A stretch of 13,820 nucleotides of DNA. Origin: Bacteroidota bacterium (GTDB lineage: Bacteria > Bacteroidota > Bacteroidia > Chitinophagales > Chitinophagaceae). This document shows, piece after piece, positions 1-6,468 of the stretch. Below the pieces are notes generated by a model. It was not told the DNA's origin. It was given only the letters and a program-made list of their open reading frames with translations, and did not search any database. The position numbers and the translations under genes are program-made. The stretch is taken from NCBI GenBank assembly GCA_023430465.1, contig JAEZAM010000013.1:1-13820 (forward strand), in the 5' to 3' direction. Numbering within the stretch: the first letter of the stretch is position 1; every line of letters begins with the position of its first letter.

Positions 1-36
1 CCCCAGCATCCAACATCCAGCCTCCAGCCCCCATCC
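1..36. repeat. Low-complexity CCAGC/CATCCA-rich stretch
   Basis: The first 36 bases are a degenerate run of short units (CCAGC, ATCCA, CTCCAGC) with almost no G outside the CAGC units. It lies upstream of the carbonic anhydrase promoter and no open frame of note covers it. It looks like a decayed short tandem repeat cut by the window edge, so its full extent is unknown. Confidence 0.4.
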
Positions 37-66
37 GTGTCGCAATGGCCTCTACCATCAATGTCT

Positions 67-74
67 TACATTTG
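67..74 (+). promoter_or_regulatory. Bacteroidota -7 box (TACATTTG) for can
   Basis: TACATTTG matches the Bacteroidota primary-sigma consensus TAnnTTTG exactly and ends 4 nt before the ATG at 79. A good -33 TTTG is not visible. Transcription from this box would begin at or next to the start codon, giving a leaderless or nearly leaderless mRNA (inference). Confidence 0.55.
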
Positions 75-78
75 ATTT

Positions 79-714
79 ATGAAGTCATACGAGGTTTTAC
101 TGAAAGATAATGCCGTTTGGGCGGCGCGGAAACAGGAGAGCGATCCTGAGTTTTTCAACCGTTTACTTCACGTGCAGACGCCCGAGTTTCTCTGGATCGG
201 CTGCAGTGACAGCCGGGTACCGCCTAACGAGATCACCCAGACCGAACCCGGTGAGATATTTATCCATCGCAACATCGCCAATCTTGTAGTGAACACGGAT
301 GTAAATGTGCTGAGCGTGCTCGATTTCTCCATCAATGTATTGAAAGTGAAGCACGTCATAGTTTGCGGTCACTATGGTTGTGGCGGGGTCAAAGCAGCCA
401 TGACCAACAAGAACGCGAGCCAGGTATTGAACATGTGGCTACGTAATATCAAGGACATTTACCGCATACATCGTGATACGCTCGACACGATCACCGATGA
501 AACACAGCGTATGAACAGGCTGGTGGAACTGAATGTGAGAGAACAGGTATTTAATCTTGCCAAGACATCCATCGTACAGCGGGCCTGGAAACATGAACAG
601 CGTCCTGACCTTCACGGCTGGGTCTATGATCTTGCTGATGGTGTGATCAAGCCCGTATTTGAAATGACGGCAGGCACCTCCATCGACCAGATCTATGAGT
701 TCGAAGATCTCTGA
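79..714 (+). CDS. can: Beta-class carbonic anhydrase
   Basis: A 211-residue cytoplasmic zinc enzyme for reversible hydration of CO2 to bicarbonate. The beta-class zinc ligands are all visible: C42 and D44 in the GCSDSR motif (41-46) and H98 and C101 in GHYGCGG (97-103). D44 and R46 form the usual catalytic dyad. The length and ligand spacing agree with the E. coli Can type. There is no signal peptide, so a role in supplying bicarbonate for carboxylation and in pH balance is expected. The ATG at 79 is supported by a perfect -7 box 4 nt upstream and by the family-like N-terminus. The gene is followed after 41 nt by gldA, which has its own -7 box, so it is probably transcribed alone. Family assignment is secure; the physiological role is inferred. 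Confidence 0.96.
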   Translation: MKSYEVLLKDNAVWAARKQESDPEFFNRLLHVQTPEFLWIGCSDSRVPPNEITQTEPGEIFIHRNIANLVVNTDVNVLSVLDFSINVLKVKHVIVCGHYGCGGVKAAMTNKNASQVLNMWLRNIKDIYRIHRDTLDTITDETQRMNRLVELNVREQVFNLAKTSIVQRAWKHEQRPDLHGWVYDLADGVIKPVFEMTAGTSIDQIYEFEDL

Positions 715-742
715 TCATCTTTTTTCTTTTTCGCTAATAGCT

Positions 743-750
743 TAGGTTTG
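743..750 (+). promoter_or_regulatory. -7 box (TAGGTTTG) for the gldA-eno cluster
   Basis: TAGGTTTG is an exact match to TAnnTTTG and lies 5 nt before the gldA ATG at 756. A T-rich run near 720-730 sits where a -33 element would be, but TTTG is not clean there. It likely drives gldA, eno and the septum gene as one short-leader transcript. Confidence 0.5.
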
Positions 751-755
751 TAGAT

Positions 756-1706
756 ATGTCCATTGAAGTCAAAGGTCTACTGAAAGAATATGGTGCACAG
801 AAAGCTGTCAATGATATTTCTTTCCAGGTAGGAAAGGGAGAGATTGTCGGTTTCCTGGGGCCGAATGGTGCCGGCAAATCGACGACGATGAAGATCATCA
901 CCGGCTACCTCCGGCAAACTTCAGGCACGGCCGTTGTCTGCGGCATCGATGTGAGTAAAGATCCTCTTGCAGTCAAAAAAAAGATCGGTTATCTCCCTGA
1001 GCTAAATGCTCTTTACTATGATATGTATGTCCGGGAATACCTCGGCTTTGTAGCAGAGATTCACGAAGTGCCATCGCGCGCGCAACGCATCGATGAAGTG
1101 ATAAACCTTACCGGCCTGAAACTCGAGAGCCGGAAAAAAATAGGGCAGTTGTCAAAAGGCTATAAACAGCGGGTAGGCCTCGCCGCCGCGCTGATACATG
1201 ATCCGGAAGTGCTGATACTGGACGAGCCGACAACCGGCCTGGATCCAAACCAGATCATCGAGATAAGGGAAGTGATCCGGCAACAGGGAAAAGATAAAAC
1301 TGTGCTCTTCTCTTCTCATATCCTCCAGGAGGTGGAAGCTATTTGCGATCGGGTGATCATTATTAACAAAGGCCGGCTTGTTGCCAACGATGCACTGTCT
1401 GTATTGCGTGAACGGGGAGATGGTGATCATGTTGTGATCGTTTCGTTCAAAGAGCCCGTAGACAAACAACTGTTCGCTAAATTCAGTGATGTGCGGCGAA
1501 TTGAAGCTGTATCCCCCACTACTTACCGCATTACCAGCGGGTCGGCTGAATCGATTCGCAAACAAATACTTGAATTGGCTTTGCAACGCAATCTCAACAT
1601 CGTTTCTTTGCAAAGCGATAATCAAAGCCTGGAAGATATCTTCCGGACACTTACTAACAACCAGCAGCCGTCTTCTTCTGATCCAGACGCTGCCAATAAA
1701 ATTTAA
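756..1706 (+). CDS. gldA: ABC transporter ATP-binding protein, GldA type
   Basis: A 316-residue ATPase subunit of an ABC transporter. Walker A is GPNGAGKST (35-43), the signature motif is the variant LSKGYKQR (132-139), Walker B with catalytic Glu is LILDEP (153-158), the D-loop is GLDPNQ, and the switch His is H188 in SSHI. The YLPE Q-loop variant (79-82), YVREYL (91-96) and IGQLSKGY (129-136) closely resemble the GldA family, whose members work with membrane subunits GldF and GldG in Bacteroidota gliding motility. A C-terminal extension of about 100 residues follows the ATPase domain, as in GldA. No GldF or GldG homologue lies in the window, so the partner is encoded elsewhere and a general export role cannot be excluded. 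The enolase start follows after 7 nt, implying co-transcription. Confidence 0.88.
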   Translation: MSIEVKGLLKEYGAQKAVNDISFQVGKGEIVGFLGPNGAGKSTTMKIITGYLRQTSGTAVVCGIDVSKDPLAVKKKIGYLPELNALYYDMYVREYLGFVAEIHEVPSRAQRIDEVINLTGLKLESRKKIGQLSKGYKQRVGLAAALIHDPEVLILDEPTTGLDPNQIIEIREVIRQQGKDKTVLFSSHILQEVEAICDRVIIINKGRLVANDALSVLRERGDGDHVVIVSFKEPVDKQLFAKFSDVRRIEAVSPTTYRITSGSAESIRKQILELALQRNLNIVSLQSDNQSLEDIFRTLTNNQQPSSSDPDAANKI

Positions 1707-1713
1707 ACCCGTC

Positions 1714-3003
1714 ATGAGTTACATTTCCGAAGTCTTTGCCCGCCAGATCTTAGATAGCCGCGGTAACCCCACCGTAGAAGTTGATGTCATCACCGACGAA
1801 GGAGCAGTTGGCCGTGCTGCTGTTCCAAGTGGTGCCAGCACCGGAATCCATGAAGCTGTCGAGCTGCGTGACGGAGACAAAAAGAAATACGTGGGAAAAG
1901 GCGTGCTCAAAGCCGTGAAGAATGTAAACACATCGATTGCGCCTTTGCTGCTTGGATACGATGTAGCCGATCAGACAGGGATCGATCAACTGATGATCGA
2001 GCTTGATGCCACTGCAAACAAAAGTAAACTTGGCGCGAATGCCATGCTTGCCGTGAGTATGGCCGTGGCTAAAGCAGCAGCGGAAGAATCTGCATTGCCG
2101 CTGTACCGCTATATCGGTGGTACAAATGCAAAGACATTGCCTATCCCAATGATGAATATCCTCAACGGAGGTGCACATGCCGATAACAAAATCGATTTCC
2201 AGGAATTCATGATCATGCCAATCGGTGCGCCTACTTTCAGCGAAGGACTTCGTTGGGGCGTGGAAATTTTCCATACACTTAAATCCGTGTTGAAGAAAAA
2301 AGGATTCAGCACCAACGTAGGTGATGAAGGAGGTTTTGCGCCAAATATCCAGTCGAATGAAGAAGCCATCGATACAGTCATGGAGGCGATCCAGGCTTCC
2401 GGATACAAGGCAGGCAGCCAGATCGTGATCGCAATGGACGCGGCCAACAGTGAGCTGTGGGACGCCAAGAAGAAGAAATATGTTTTTCATAAAAGCGATG
2501 GCAAGCAACTGACCAGCGATCAACTCGTGAAATTCTGGGAGAGCTGGGTCAAGCAATACCCCATCGTGTCGATTGAAGACGGCATGGCAGAAGACGACTG
2601 GAATGGCTGGGCCGCGCTAACACAGGCCGTCGGAAAAAAATGTCAGCTTGTAGGAGATGATCTTTTTGTAACAAACGTGGTTCGTCTTCAGCAGGGGATC
2701 GACAAAAGCATTGCAAACGGACTGCTGGTGAAGGTGAACCAGATCGGAACGATCACAGAAACGATCAATGCGGTAACCCTGGCACAGCATAACGGATACA
2801 ATACAATCATGAGTCACCGCAGCGGTGAAACGGAGGATACGACTATCGCAGACCTGGCAGTGGCCTTGAATTGCGGGCAGATCAAAACCGGGTCCGCATC
2901 ACGTACGGACCGGATTGCGAAATACAACCAGTTGATCCGTATCGAAGAACAATTGGGCAGCTCAGCGATTTATCCAAAAGGAAAGATTAAATTTGGTAAA
3001 TAG
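1714..3003 (+). CDS. eno: Enolase (phosphopyruvate hydratase)
   Basis: A 429-residue cytoplasmic glycolytic enzyme converting 2-phosphoglycerate to phosphoenolpyruvate. Visible family features are the N-terminal ARQILDSRGNPTVEV region, the GASTG loop, Mg ligands D242 (AMDAAN), E288 (SIEDGM) and D315 (GDDLF), the catalytic base K340 in VKVNQIG, and the SHRSGETED signature near the C-terminus. The length is standard for bacterial enolase. An in-frame ATG lies upstream at 1486 but is inside gldA and would add 76 unrelated residues; the ATG at 1714 begins exactly at the family N-terminus and lies 7 nt after the gldA stop. Translation may be coupled to gldA. The FtsB-like gene follows after 29 nt without an obvious promoter. 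Confidence 0.98.
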   Translation: MSYISEVFARQILDSRGNPTVEVDVITDEGAVGRAAVPSGASTGIHEAVELRDGDKKKYVGKGVLKAVKNVNTSIAPLLLGYDVADQTGIDQLMIELDATANKSKLGANAMLAVSMAVAKAAAEESALPLYRYIGGTNAKTLPIPMMNILNGGAHADNKIDFQEFMIMPIGAPTFSEGLRWGVEIFHTLKSVLKKKGFSTNVGDEGGFAPNIQSNEEAIDTVMEAIQASGYKAGSQIVIAMDAANSELWDAKKKKYVFHKSDGKQLTSDQLVKFWESWVKQYPIVSIEDGMAEDDWNGWAALTQAVGKKCQLVGDDLFVTNVVRLQQGIDKSIANGLLVKVNQIGTITETINAVTLAQHNGYNTIMSHRSGETEDTTIADLAVALNCGQIKTGSASRTDRIAKYNQLIRIEEQLGSSAIYPKGKIKFGK

Positions 3004-3032
3004 CCTTAGCGGCAAAAGAAAACCCGTTTATC

Positions 3033-3347
3033 ATGAAATTTCTCCGGAACCTTCCCTCCTGGGCACGAAATAAATACCTGATAGCCACTGGATTATTCCT
3101 GGCTGTCATGTTCTTTCTTGATAAAAACGATGTTTTCACCCAGTCTGCCCGCGGGAAACAACTCCGGGAACTCGAAGAAAGCCGGCAGTACTACACTGAC
3201 CGGATCAACGCAGAACGACAGGAGTTACAGCAACTTAAGTCCAATCCCGCCACTGTAGAACAGTATGCCAGGGAAAAATACCTGATGAAAAGGGATAATG
3301 AAGACCTGTATATCATATCGGAAAAGCCCGTGAAAGACAATAATTAG
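3033..3347 (+). CDS. Septum formation initiator (FtsB/DivIC family)
   Basis: A 104-residue single-pass membrane protein. A short basic cytoplasmic N-terminus is followed by one membrane helix (about residues 15-29), a charged coiled-coil (about 40-75, rich in E, R, Q and L), and the family's C-terminal block AREKYLMKRDNEDLYII. This is the FtsB/DivIC architecture: such proteins form a trimeric complex with FtsL and FtsQ/DivIB in the divisome and help activate septal peptidoglycan synthesis. The gene follows eno by 29 nt with no visible promoter and is probably the last gene of the gldA-eno transcript. The eno-ftsB adjacency is also known in some Proteobacteria, which supports the assignment. 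The choice between FtsB and DivIC naming is conventional, so no symbol is given. Confidence 0.87.
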   Translation: MKFLRNLPSWARNKYLIATGLFLAVMFFLDKNDVFTQSARGKQLRELEESRQYYTDRINAERQELQQLKSNPATVEQYAREKYLMKRDNEDLYIISEKPVKDNN

Positions 3348-3402
3348 GCTTTTAGGCACAATAAGCCATTCGCCTGCCCGTTTGAGAACCGGACATTTCT
3401 TA

Positions 3403-3433
3403 TTTGGATATTTATTGGACATTAAAGGTTTGC
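3403..3433 (+). promoter_or_regulatory. Promoter of the 77-residue gene: TTTG-N18-AAGGTTTGC
   Basis: A -33 TTTG at 3403-3406 is followed by an 18-nt spacer and AAGGTTTGC at 3425-3433, one mismatch from TAnnTTTGC. It is the only promoter in the window where I can see both elements. It ends 2 nt before the ATG at 3436, so the transcript would be leaderless. This placement also argues against the upstream in-frame ATG at 3382. Confidence 0.5.
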
Positions 3434-3435
3434 CG

Positions 3436-3669
3436 ATGACAAATTTTACCCCTGAGGATCTTTTGTTGTATTTATACAAGGAAAGTTCGAGGCAGCGGGC
3501 CGCTGCGATCGAGAAAGCACTGCAGGTTGATTGGACGTTGAGGGAGAAGCTGGCGGTTTTGAAAGATTCGATGCACCAGCTTGATAAAAACACTGTGGCA
3601 CCGAGAACTGAAGTTGTGCTGAGTGTGCTGAATTATGCGAGAGAGCAGTTTCCCGAAAACGTTGAATGA
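3436..3669 (+). CDS. Small helical protein, anti-sigma-like N-terminal pattern, function unknown
   Basis: A 77-residue, acidic, predicted mostly helical soluble protein with no Cys and a single His. The pattern TPEDLLLYLYKE, then IEKALQVDW, then LREKLAVLKDSMHQLD resembles the short N-terminal helical domain of Bacteroidota anti-sigma or zf-HC2-like proteins, but the zinc ligands and membrane helix are missing. That resemblance is from memory of the pattern and is only a hint. The start at 3436 was chosen over an in-frame ATG at 3382 because promoter elements lie between the two and the extra 18 residues look non-conserved. The gene stands alone: it is separated from the septum gene by 88 nt, has its own promoter, and a strong terminator follows 18 nt after the stop. 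No ECF sigma gene is adjacent. Confidence 0.75.
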   Translation: MTNFTPEDLLLYLYKESSRQRAAAIEKALQVDWTLREKLAVLKDSMHQLDKNTVAPRTEVVLSVLNYAREQFPENVE

Positions 3670-3687
3670 TTCACTGACATCTTTATT

Positions 3688-3716
3688 CATCCCGCCATCG
3701 GCGGGATGTTTTTTTT
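3688..3716 (+). terminator. Rho-independent terminator
   Basis: A perfect 9-bp stem CATCCCGCC / GGCGGGATG (3688-3696 and 3700-3708) with a 3-nt loop is followed by a run of 8 T. It sits 18 nt after the stop of the 77-residue gene and ends that transcript, and possibly readthrough from the eno cluster. Confidence 0.88.
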
Positions 3717-3739
3717 ATTACATCGCTGCTGAGATCGAC

Positions 3740-3748
3740 TATTTTTGC
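3740..3748 (+). promoter_or_regulatory. -7 box (TATTTTTGC) for nth
   Basis: TATTTTTGC matches TAnnTTTGC exactly and ends 7 nt before the nth ATG at 3756. It lies just after the terminator at 3688-3716, so nth starts a new transcript. No clean -33 TTTG is seen. The leader would be only a few nucleotides. Confidence 0.55.
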
Positions 3749-3755
3749 ACCCTTC

Positions 3756-4418
3756 ATGACGCGCAAAGAACGATACCAGTATGTGATCGATTATTTTCTG
3801 GCACATAATCCCCAGGCCGAGACGGAACTTCTCTACGACAACCCATATGAACTCCTGGTAGCTGTTATCCTTTCCGCGCAGTGTACCGATAAACGCGTGA
3901 ACCTTACAACCCCGGCGATCTTTTCGGAGTATCCCGATGTATTCGCATTGAGTGAGGCTACGGAAGAGGAATTATTTCCGTTGATAAAAAGTATTTCCTA
4001 TCCCAACAACAAAACAAAACACCTGATAGGGATGGCGAAAAAGCTGGTAAATGAATTCGGTGGTAAGGTGCCAATGACCGTTGATGAACTGGTGCAATTG
4101 CCTGGCGTCGGACGGAAAACCGCGAATGTGATTACGTCGGTCATAGATCAACAGCCGAACATGGCGGTGGATACGCATGTCTTTCGGGTCAGCAGGAGGA
4201 TCGGCCTGGTTCCGCAAACCGCTACCACGCCGCTGGCGGTGGAAAAGGAACTGGTACGTCATATACCCGAAGAACTGATCCATAAAGCACATCACTGGCT
4301 GATTCTGCACGGGCGCTATGTTTGCCTTGCACGGAATCCGCAGTGCGAAGACTGTGGAGTAAGATCTGTTTGCCGATTTTACCAAAACAATCTTGTCTCG
4401 CGGAAAGGCGCAGCGTAA
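3756..4418 (+). CDS. nth: Endonuclease III (DNA glycosylase/AP lyase)
   Basis: A 220-residue base-excision repair enzyme that removes oxidised pyrimidines and cleaves the resulting abasic site. The helix-hairpin-helix LPGVGRKTANVI contains the catalytic K121, and D139 lies in AVDTHVFRV, matching K120 and D138 of E. coli Nth by position. The C-terminal [4Fe-4S] cluster motif is complete with C-x6-C-x2-C-x5-C spacing (CLARNPQC, then EDC, then GVRSVC). The length is slightly above the 211 of E. coli, owing mainly to a short C-terminal tail. The start is fixed by the -7 box 7 nt upstream. The gene is monocistronic and convergent with korA, with 58 nt between the stop codons. Confidence 0.96.
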   Translation: MTRKERYQYVIDYFLAHNPQAETELLYDNPYELLVAVILSAQCTDKRVNLTTPAIFSEYPDVFALSEATEEELFPLIKSISYPNNKTKHLIGMAKKLVNEFGGKVPMTVDELVQLPGVGRKTANVITSVIDQQPNMAVDTHVFRVSRRIGLVPQTATTPLAVEKELVRHIPEELIHKAHHWLILHGRYVCLARNPQCEDCGVRSVCRFYQNNLVSRKGAA

Positions 4419-4430
4419 ACAGCCTGGAGC

Positions 4431-4460
4431 AAAAAGGAGCGGGAGTCACTTTGCTCCCTT
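4431..4460 (-). terminator. Probable terminator of korA
   Basis: Read on the minus strand, GGAGC (4457-4453) pairs with GCTCC (4440-4436) across a 12-nt loop and is followed directly by five T (4435-4431). The outer AA/TT can extend the stem past a one-base bulge. An alternative inner hairpin GGGAGT/GCTCCC (4441-4458) is also possible. Position between two convergent genes fits, but the stem is short. Confidence 0.45.
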
Positions 4461-4476
4461 CGCGTTTGCGAGAACT

Positions 4477-6321
4477 TTAGAAATGCTTTTTTATTTCTTC
4501 CACCAGCTCCGTCTTTGTAATCGGCACTCCCATGATCTTGTTATAGCCTTTGGCGTCCACGAAATATACATCGCGGATGATCTTGATCAGTTGACCATTA
4601 TTGATTTCGGGGATGAGTATAGTTTCAAATCCGGAAAGTATTTCACCAAGATTTTTCGGGAATGGCCGGATATAGCGCAGGTGCGCATGGCTGACGCTAT
4701 GCCCCTGGGCTTGCAGCTCGCTCACCGCTGATTTGATAGCGCCATAGGTGGAGCCCCATCCGAGTACAAGCACTTTACCCGTGGCTTCGCCACTGTCTAT
4801 TTTTTGTTCCGGGATGTATTCTGCTATCTTATCCACTTTCTCCTGCCTGATCTTTACCATCAGTTGATGGTTCTCGGGATCATAGCTGATGTTACCGGTA
4901 ATGTTTTGTTTCTCCAGACCACCGATCCGGTGTTCCAGACCAGGTACGCCGGGCACAGCCCAGGGGCGCACCAGTTTTTCATCACGCAGGTACGGCTGTA
5001 ACTTTTCTTCACCATGACCAAGTTCGGTCTTGAACTTCACATGGATAGGCGGAAGATCAGCGCTGGACGGGTATTTCCATGGCTCGGCACCATTGGCAAT
5101 ATAACCGTCGCTCAGGAAAATAACGGGAGTCATATGTTGTACCGAGATCCTCACAGCTTCATAAACGGCTTCAAAACAATCGGCCGGTGTGGATGCGGAG
5201 ATCACGGGCATGGGGCATTCACCATTCCTTCCGTAATAGGCCTGAAGGAGATCCGATTGTTCGGTCTTCGTGGGCAGACCAGTCGAAGGTCCTCCACGCT
5301 GCACATCTACTATCAGCAGAGGTATTTCGAGCATTACCGCAAGCCCCATGGCTTCAGCCTTCAGTGCCATGCCGGGACCGGAGGTGGTAGTAACGCCCAA
5401 CGAACCACCATATGATGCACCGATCGCAGAGGTGATAGCTGCGATCTCATCTTCGGCCTGGAAAGTGCGGATACCAAAATTCTTGTGCCGGCTCAGTTCA
5501 TGCAGGATGTCGGAAGCCGGCGTGATGGGATACGAACCCAGGAACATCGGCAGTCCGCTGACTTTAGCAGCAGCAATGAGGCCATAAGCAAGAGCCTGGT
5601 TGCCCATTATAGACCGGTAGGAACCGGGCTGCATCTTTGCCTTTTCCACTTTGTAAGTGGTAGTAAAGGTTTCCGTTGTATCGCCATAGTTATATCCGGC
5701 CTGTAACACGCGGAGGTTGGAGTCCAGGATATCCGGCTTTTTCCCAAATTTTTCCCGAAGGAAATTGGTGGTGTTTTCCATGTCGCGGCCATACATCCAG
5801 TAAAGGAATCCGAGTACGAACATATTTTTCGCCCGGTCCTTCTCCTTCATGCCCATGGTGAAGTCTTTCAGCGCCTCACGGGTCATTTTGGTAACGTCCA
5901 TCCTGATCACTTCATAGTTGGCCAGGCTGCCATTTTCCAGCGGGTTTTCACCCTCGGGGTAATTGGCCAGACGGAGGTTTTTTGAGTCAAAGCCATCGGT
6001 GTTGACGATTATCTTTCCGCCTTTTTTCAGGGCAGTAAGGTTGGCCTTCAGGGCGGCAGCATTCATCGCTACCAGTACATCACAGGAATCTCCGGGAGTG
6101 AATACGCGGTCGGAAGAAAAGCGAAGCTGGAAACCGCTGACACCGGGAAGGGTGCCTATCGGGGCCCTGATCTCTGCCGGGAAATCCGGAAATGTCGACA
6201 GATCAATACCCAATAAAGCAGTATTATTTGTAAACTGTGTTCCGGTGAGCTGCATACCGTCGCCGCTATCGCCGGCAAATTTGATCACCACATCCTGTAA
6301 TACTTCCTGCGTCCGCCCCAT
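4477..6321 (-). CDS. korA: 2-oxoacid:ferredoxin oxidoreductase, fused gamma-alpha subunit (KorA type)
   Basis: A 614-residue subunit of a ferredoxin-dependent 2-oxoacid oxidoreductase, most likely acting on 2-oxoglutarate in a TCA-cycle role. The N-terminal gamma domain (about 1-190) carries KFAGDSGDGMQLTG and PDFPAEIRAP. The alpha domain (from about 230) carries the SYPITPASD motif with Y264, then QAEDEIAAI and TSGPGMALKAEA, and VQRGGPSTGLPT. A transketolase C-terminal-like domain ends the protein. This fused layout is typical of Bacteroidota KorA. The enzyme needs a beta subunit (KorB) that binds thiamine diphosphate and an Fe-S cluster, but neither flank encodes one: nth converges downstream and the M16 gene diverges upstream. 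The start at 6321 is 16 nt after a perfect -7 box. The exact substrate cannot be read from the sequence. Confidence 0.93.
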   Translation of the reverse strand: MGRTQEVLQDVVIKFAGDSGDGMQLTGTQFTNNTALLGIDLSTFPDFPAEIRAPIGTLPGVSGFQLRFSSDRVFTPGDSCDVLVAMNAAALKANLTALKKGGKIIVNTDGFDSKNLRLANYPEGENPLENGSLANYEVIRMDVTKMTREALKDFTMGMKEKDRAKNMFVLGFLYWMYGRDMENTTNFLREKFGKKPDILDSNLRVLQAGYNYGDTTETFTTTYKVEKAKMQPGSYRSIMGNQALAYGLIAAAKVSGLPMFLGSYPITPASDILHELSRHKNFGIRTFQAEDEIAAITSAIGASYGGSLGVTTTSGPGMALKAEAMGLAVMLEIPLLIVDVQRGGPSTGLPTKTEQSDLLQAYYGRNGECPMPVISASTPADCFEAVYEAVRISVQHMTPVIFLSDGYIANGAEPWKYPSSADLPPIHVKFKTELGHGEEKLQPYLRDEKLVRPWAVPGVPGLEHRIGGLEKQNITGNISYDPENHQLMVKIRQEKVDKIAEYIPEQKIDSGEATGKVLVLGWGSTYGAIKSAVSELQAQGHSVSHAHLRYIRPFPKNLGEILSGFETILIPEINNGQLIKIIRDVYFVDAKGYNKIMGVPITKTELVEEIKKHF

Positions 6322-6337
6322 TATTGATTTTTGTCCC

Positions 6338-6346
6338 GCAAAATTA
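6338..6346 (-). promoter_or_regulatory. -7 box (TAATTTTGC) for korA
   Basis: On the minus strand TAATTTTGC is an exact TAnnTTTGC match ending 16 nt before the korA ATG at 6321. The leader would be about 10 nt. No convincing -33 TTTG is seen at the right spacing. It shares the 147-nt intergenic region with the divergent M16 promoter. Confidence 0.55.
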
Positions 6347-6434
6347 GGATAGTTTACGATTGCACGCCGTTAAAATCAACGGGCAGACGCGCGGTAAACT
6401 TGATAAATGGCGATTCCTGAACGCGATAAATGCT

Positions 6435-6442
6435 TATTTTGC
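6435..6442 (+). promoter_or_regulatory. Near-consensus -7 box (TATTTTGC) for the M16 peptidase
   Basis: TATTTTGC resembles TAnnTTTGC with one spacer base missing and lies 26 nt before the ATG at 6469. It falls between that ATG and the in-frame ATG at 6430, which supports 6469 as the true start. A -33 element is not visible at normal spacing. Confidence 0.35.
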
Positions 6443-6468
6443 CTGTTCTCCAAAAAACACAATCTATT

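Noticed and set aside
1486..1713. In-frame upstream extension of enolase
   Set aside because: It overlaps gldA by more than 200 nt and adds residues without similarity to enolase; the family N-terminus starts at 1714.
1750..2556. Long minus-strand open frame opposite enolase
   Set aside because: It mirrors a highly constrained enolase gene in another frame, has no family-like motifs, and lacks a promoter or convincing start. Long antisense frames are expected in codon-biased genes.
3347..3367. Hairpin GGCTT / AAGCC after the septum gene
   Set aside because: The stem has only 5 bp, an 11-nt loop and no T-run, so it is not a credible terminator.
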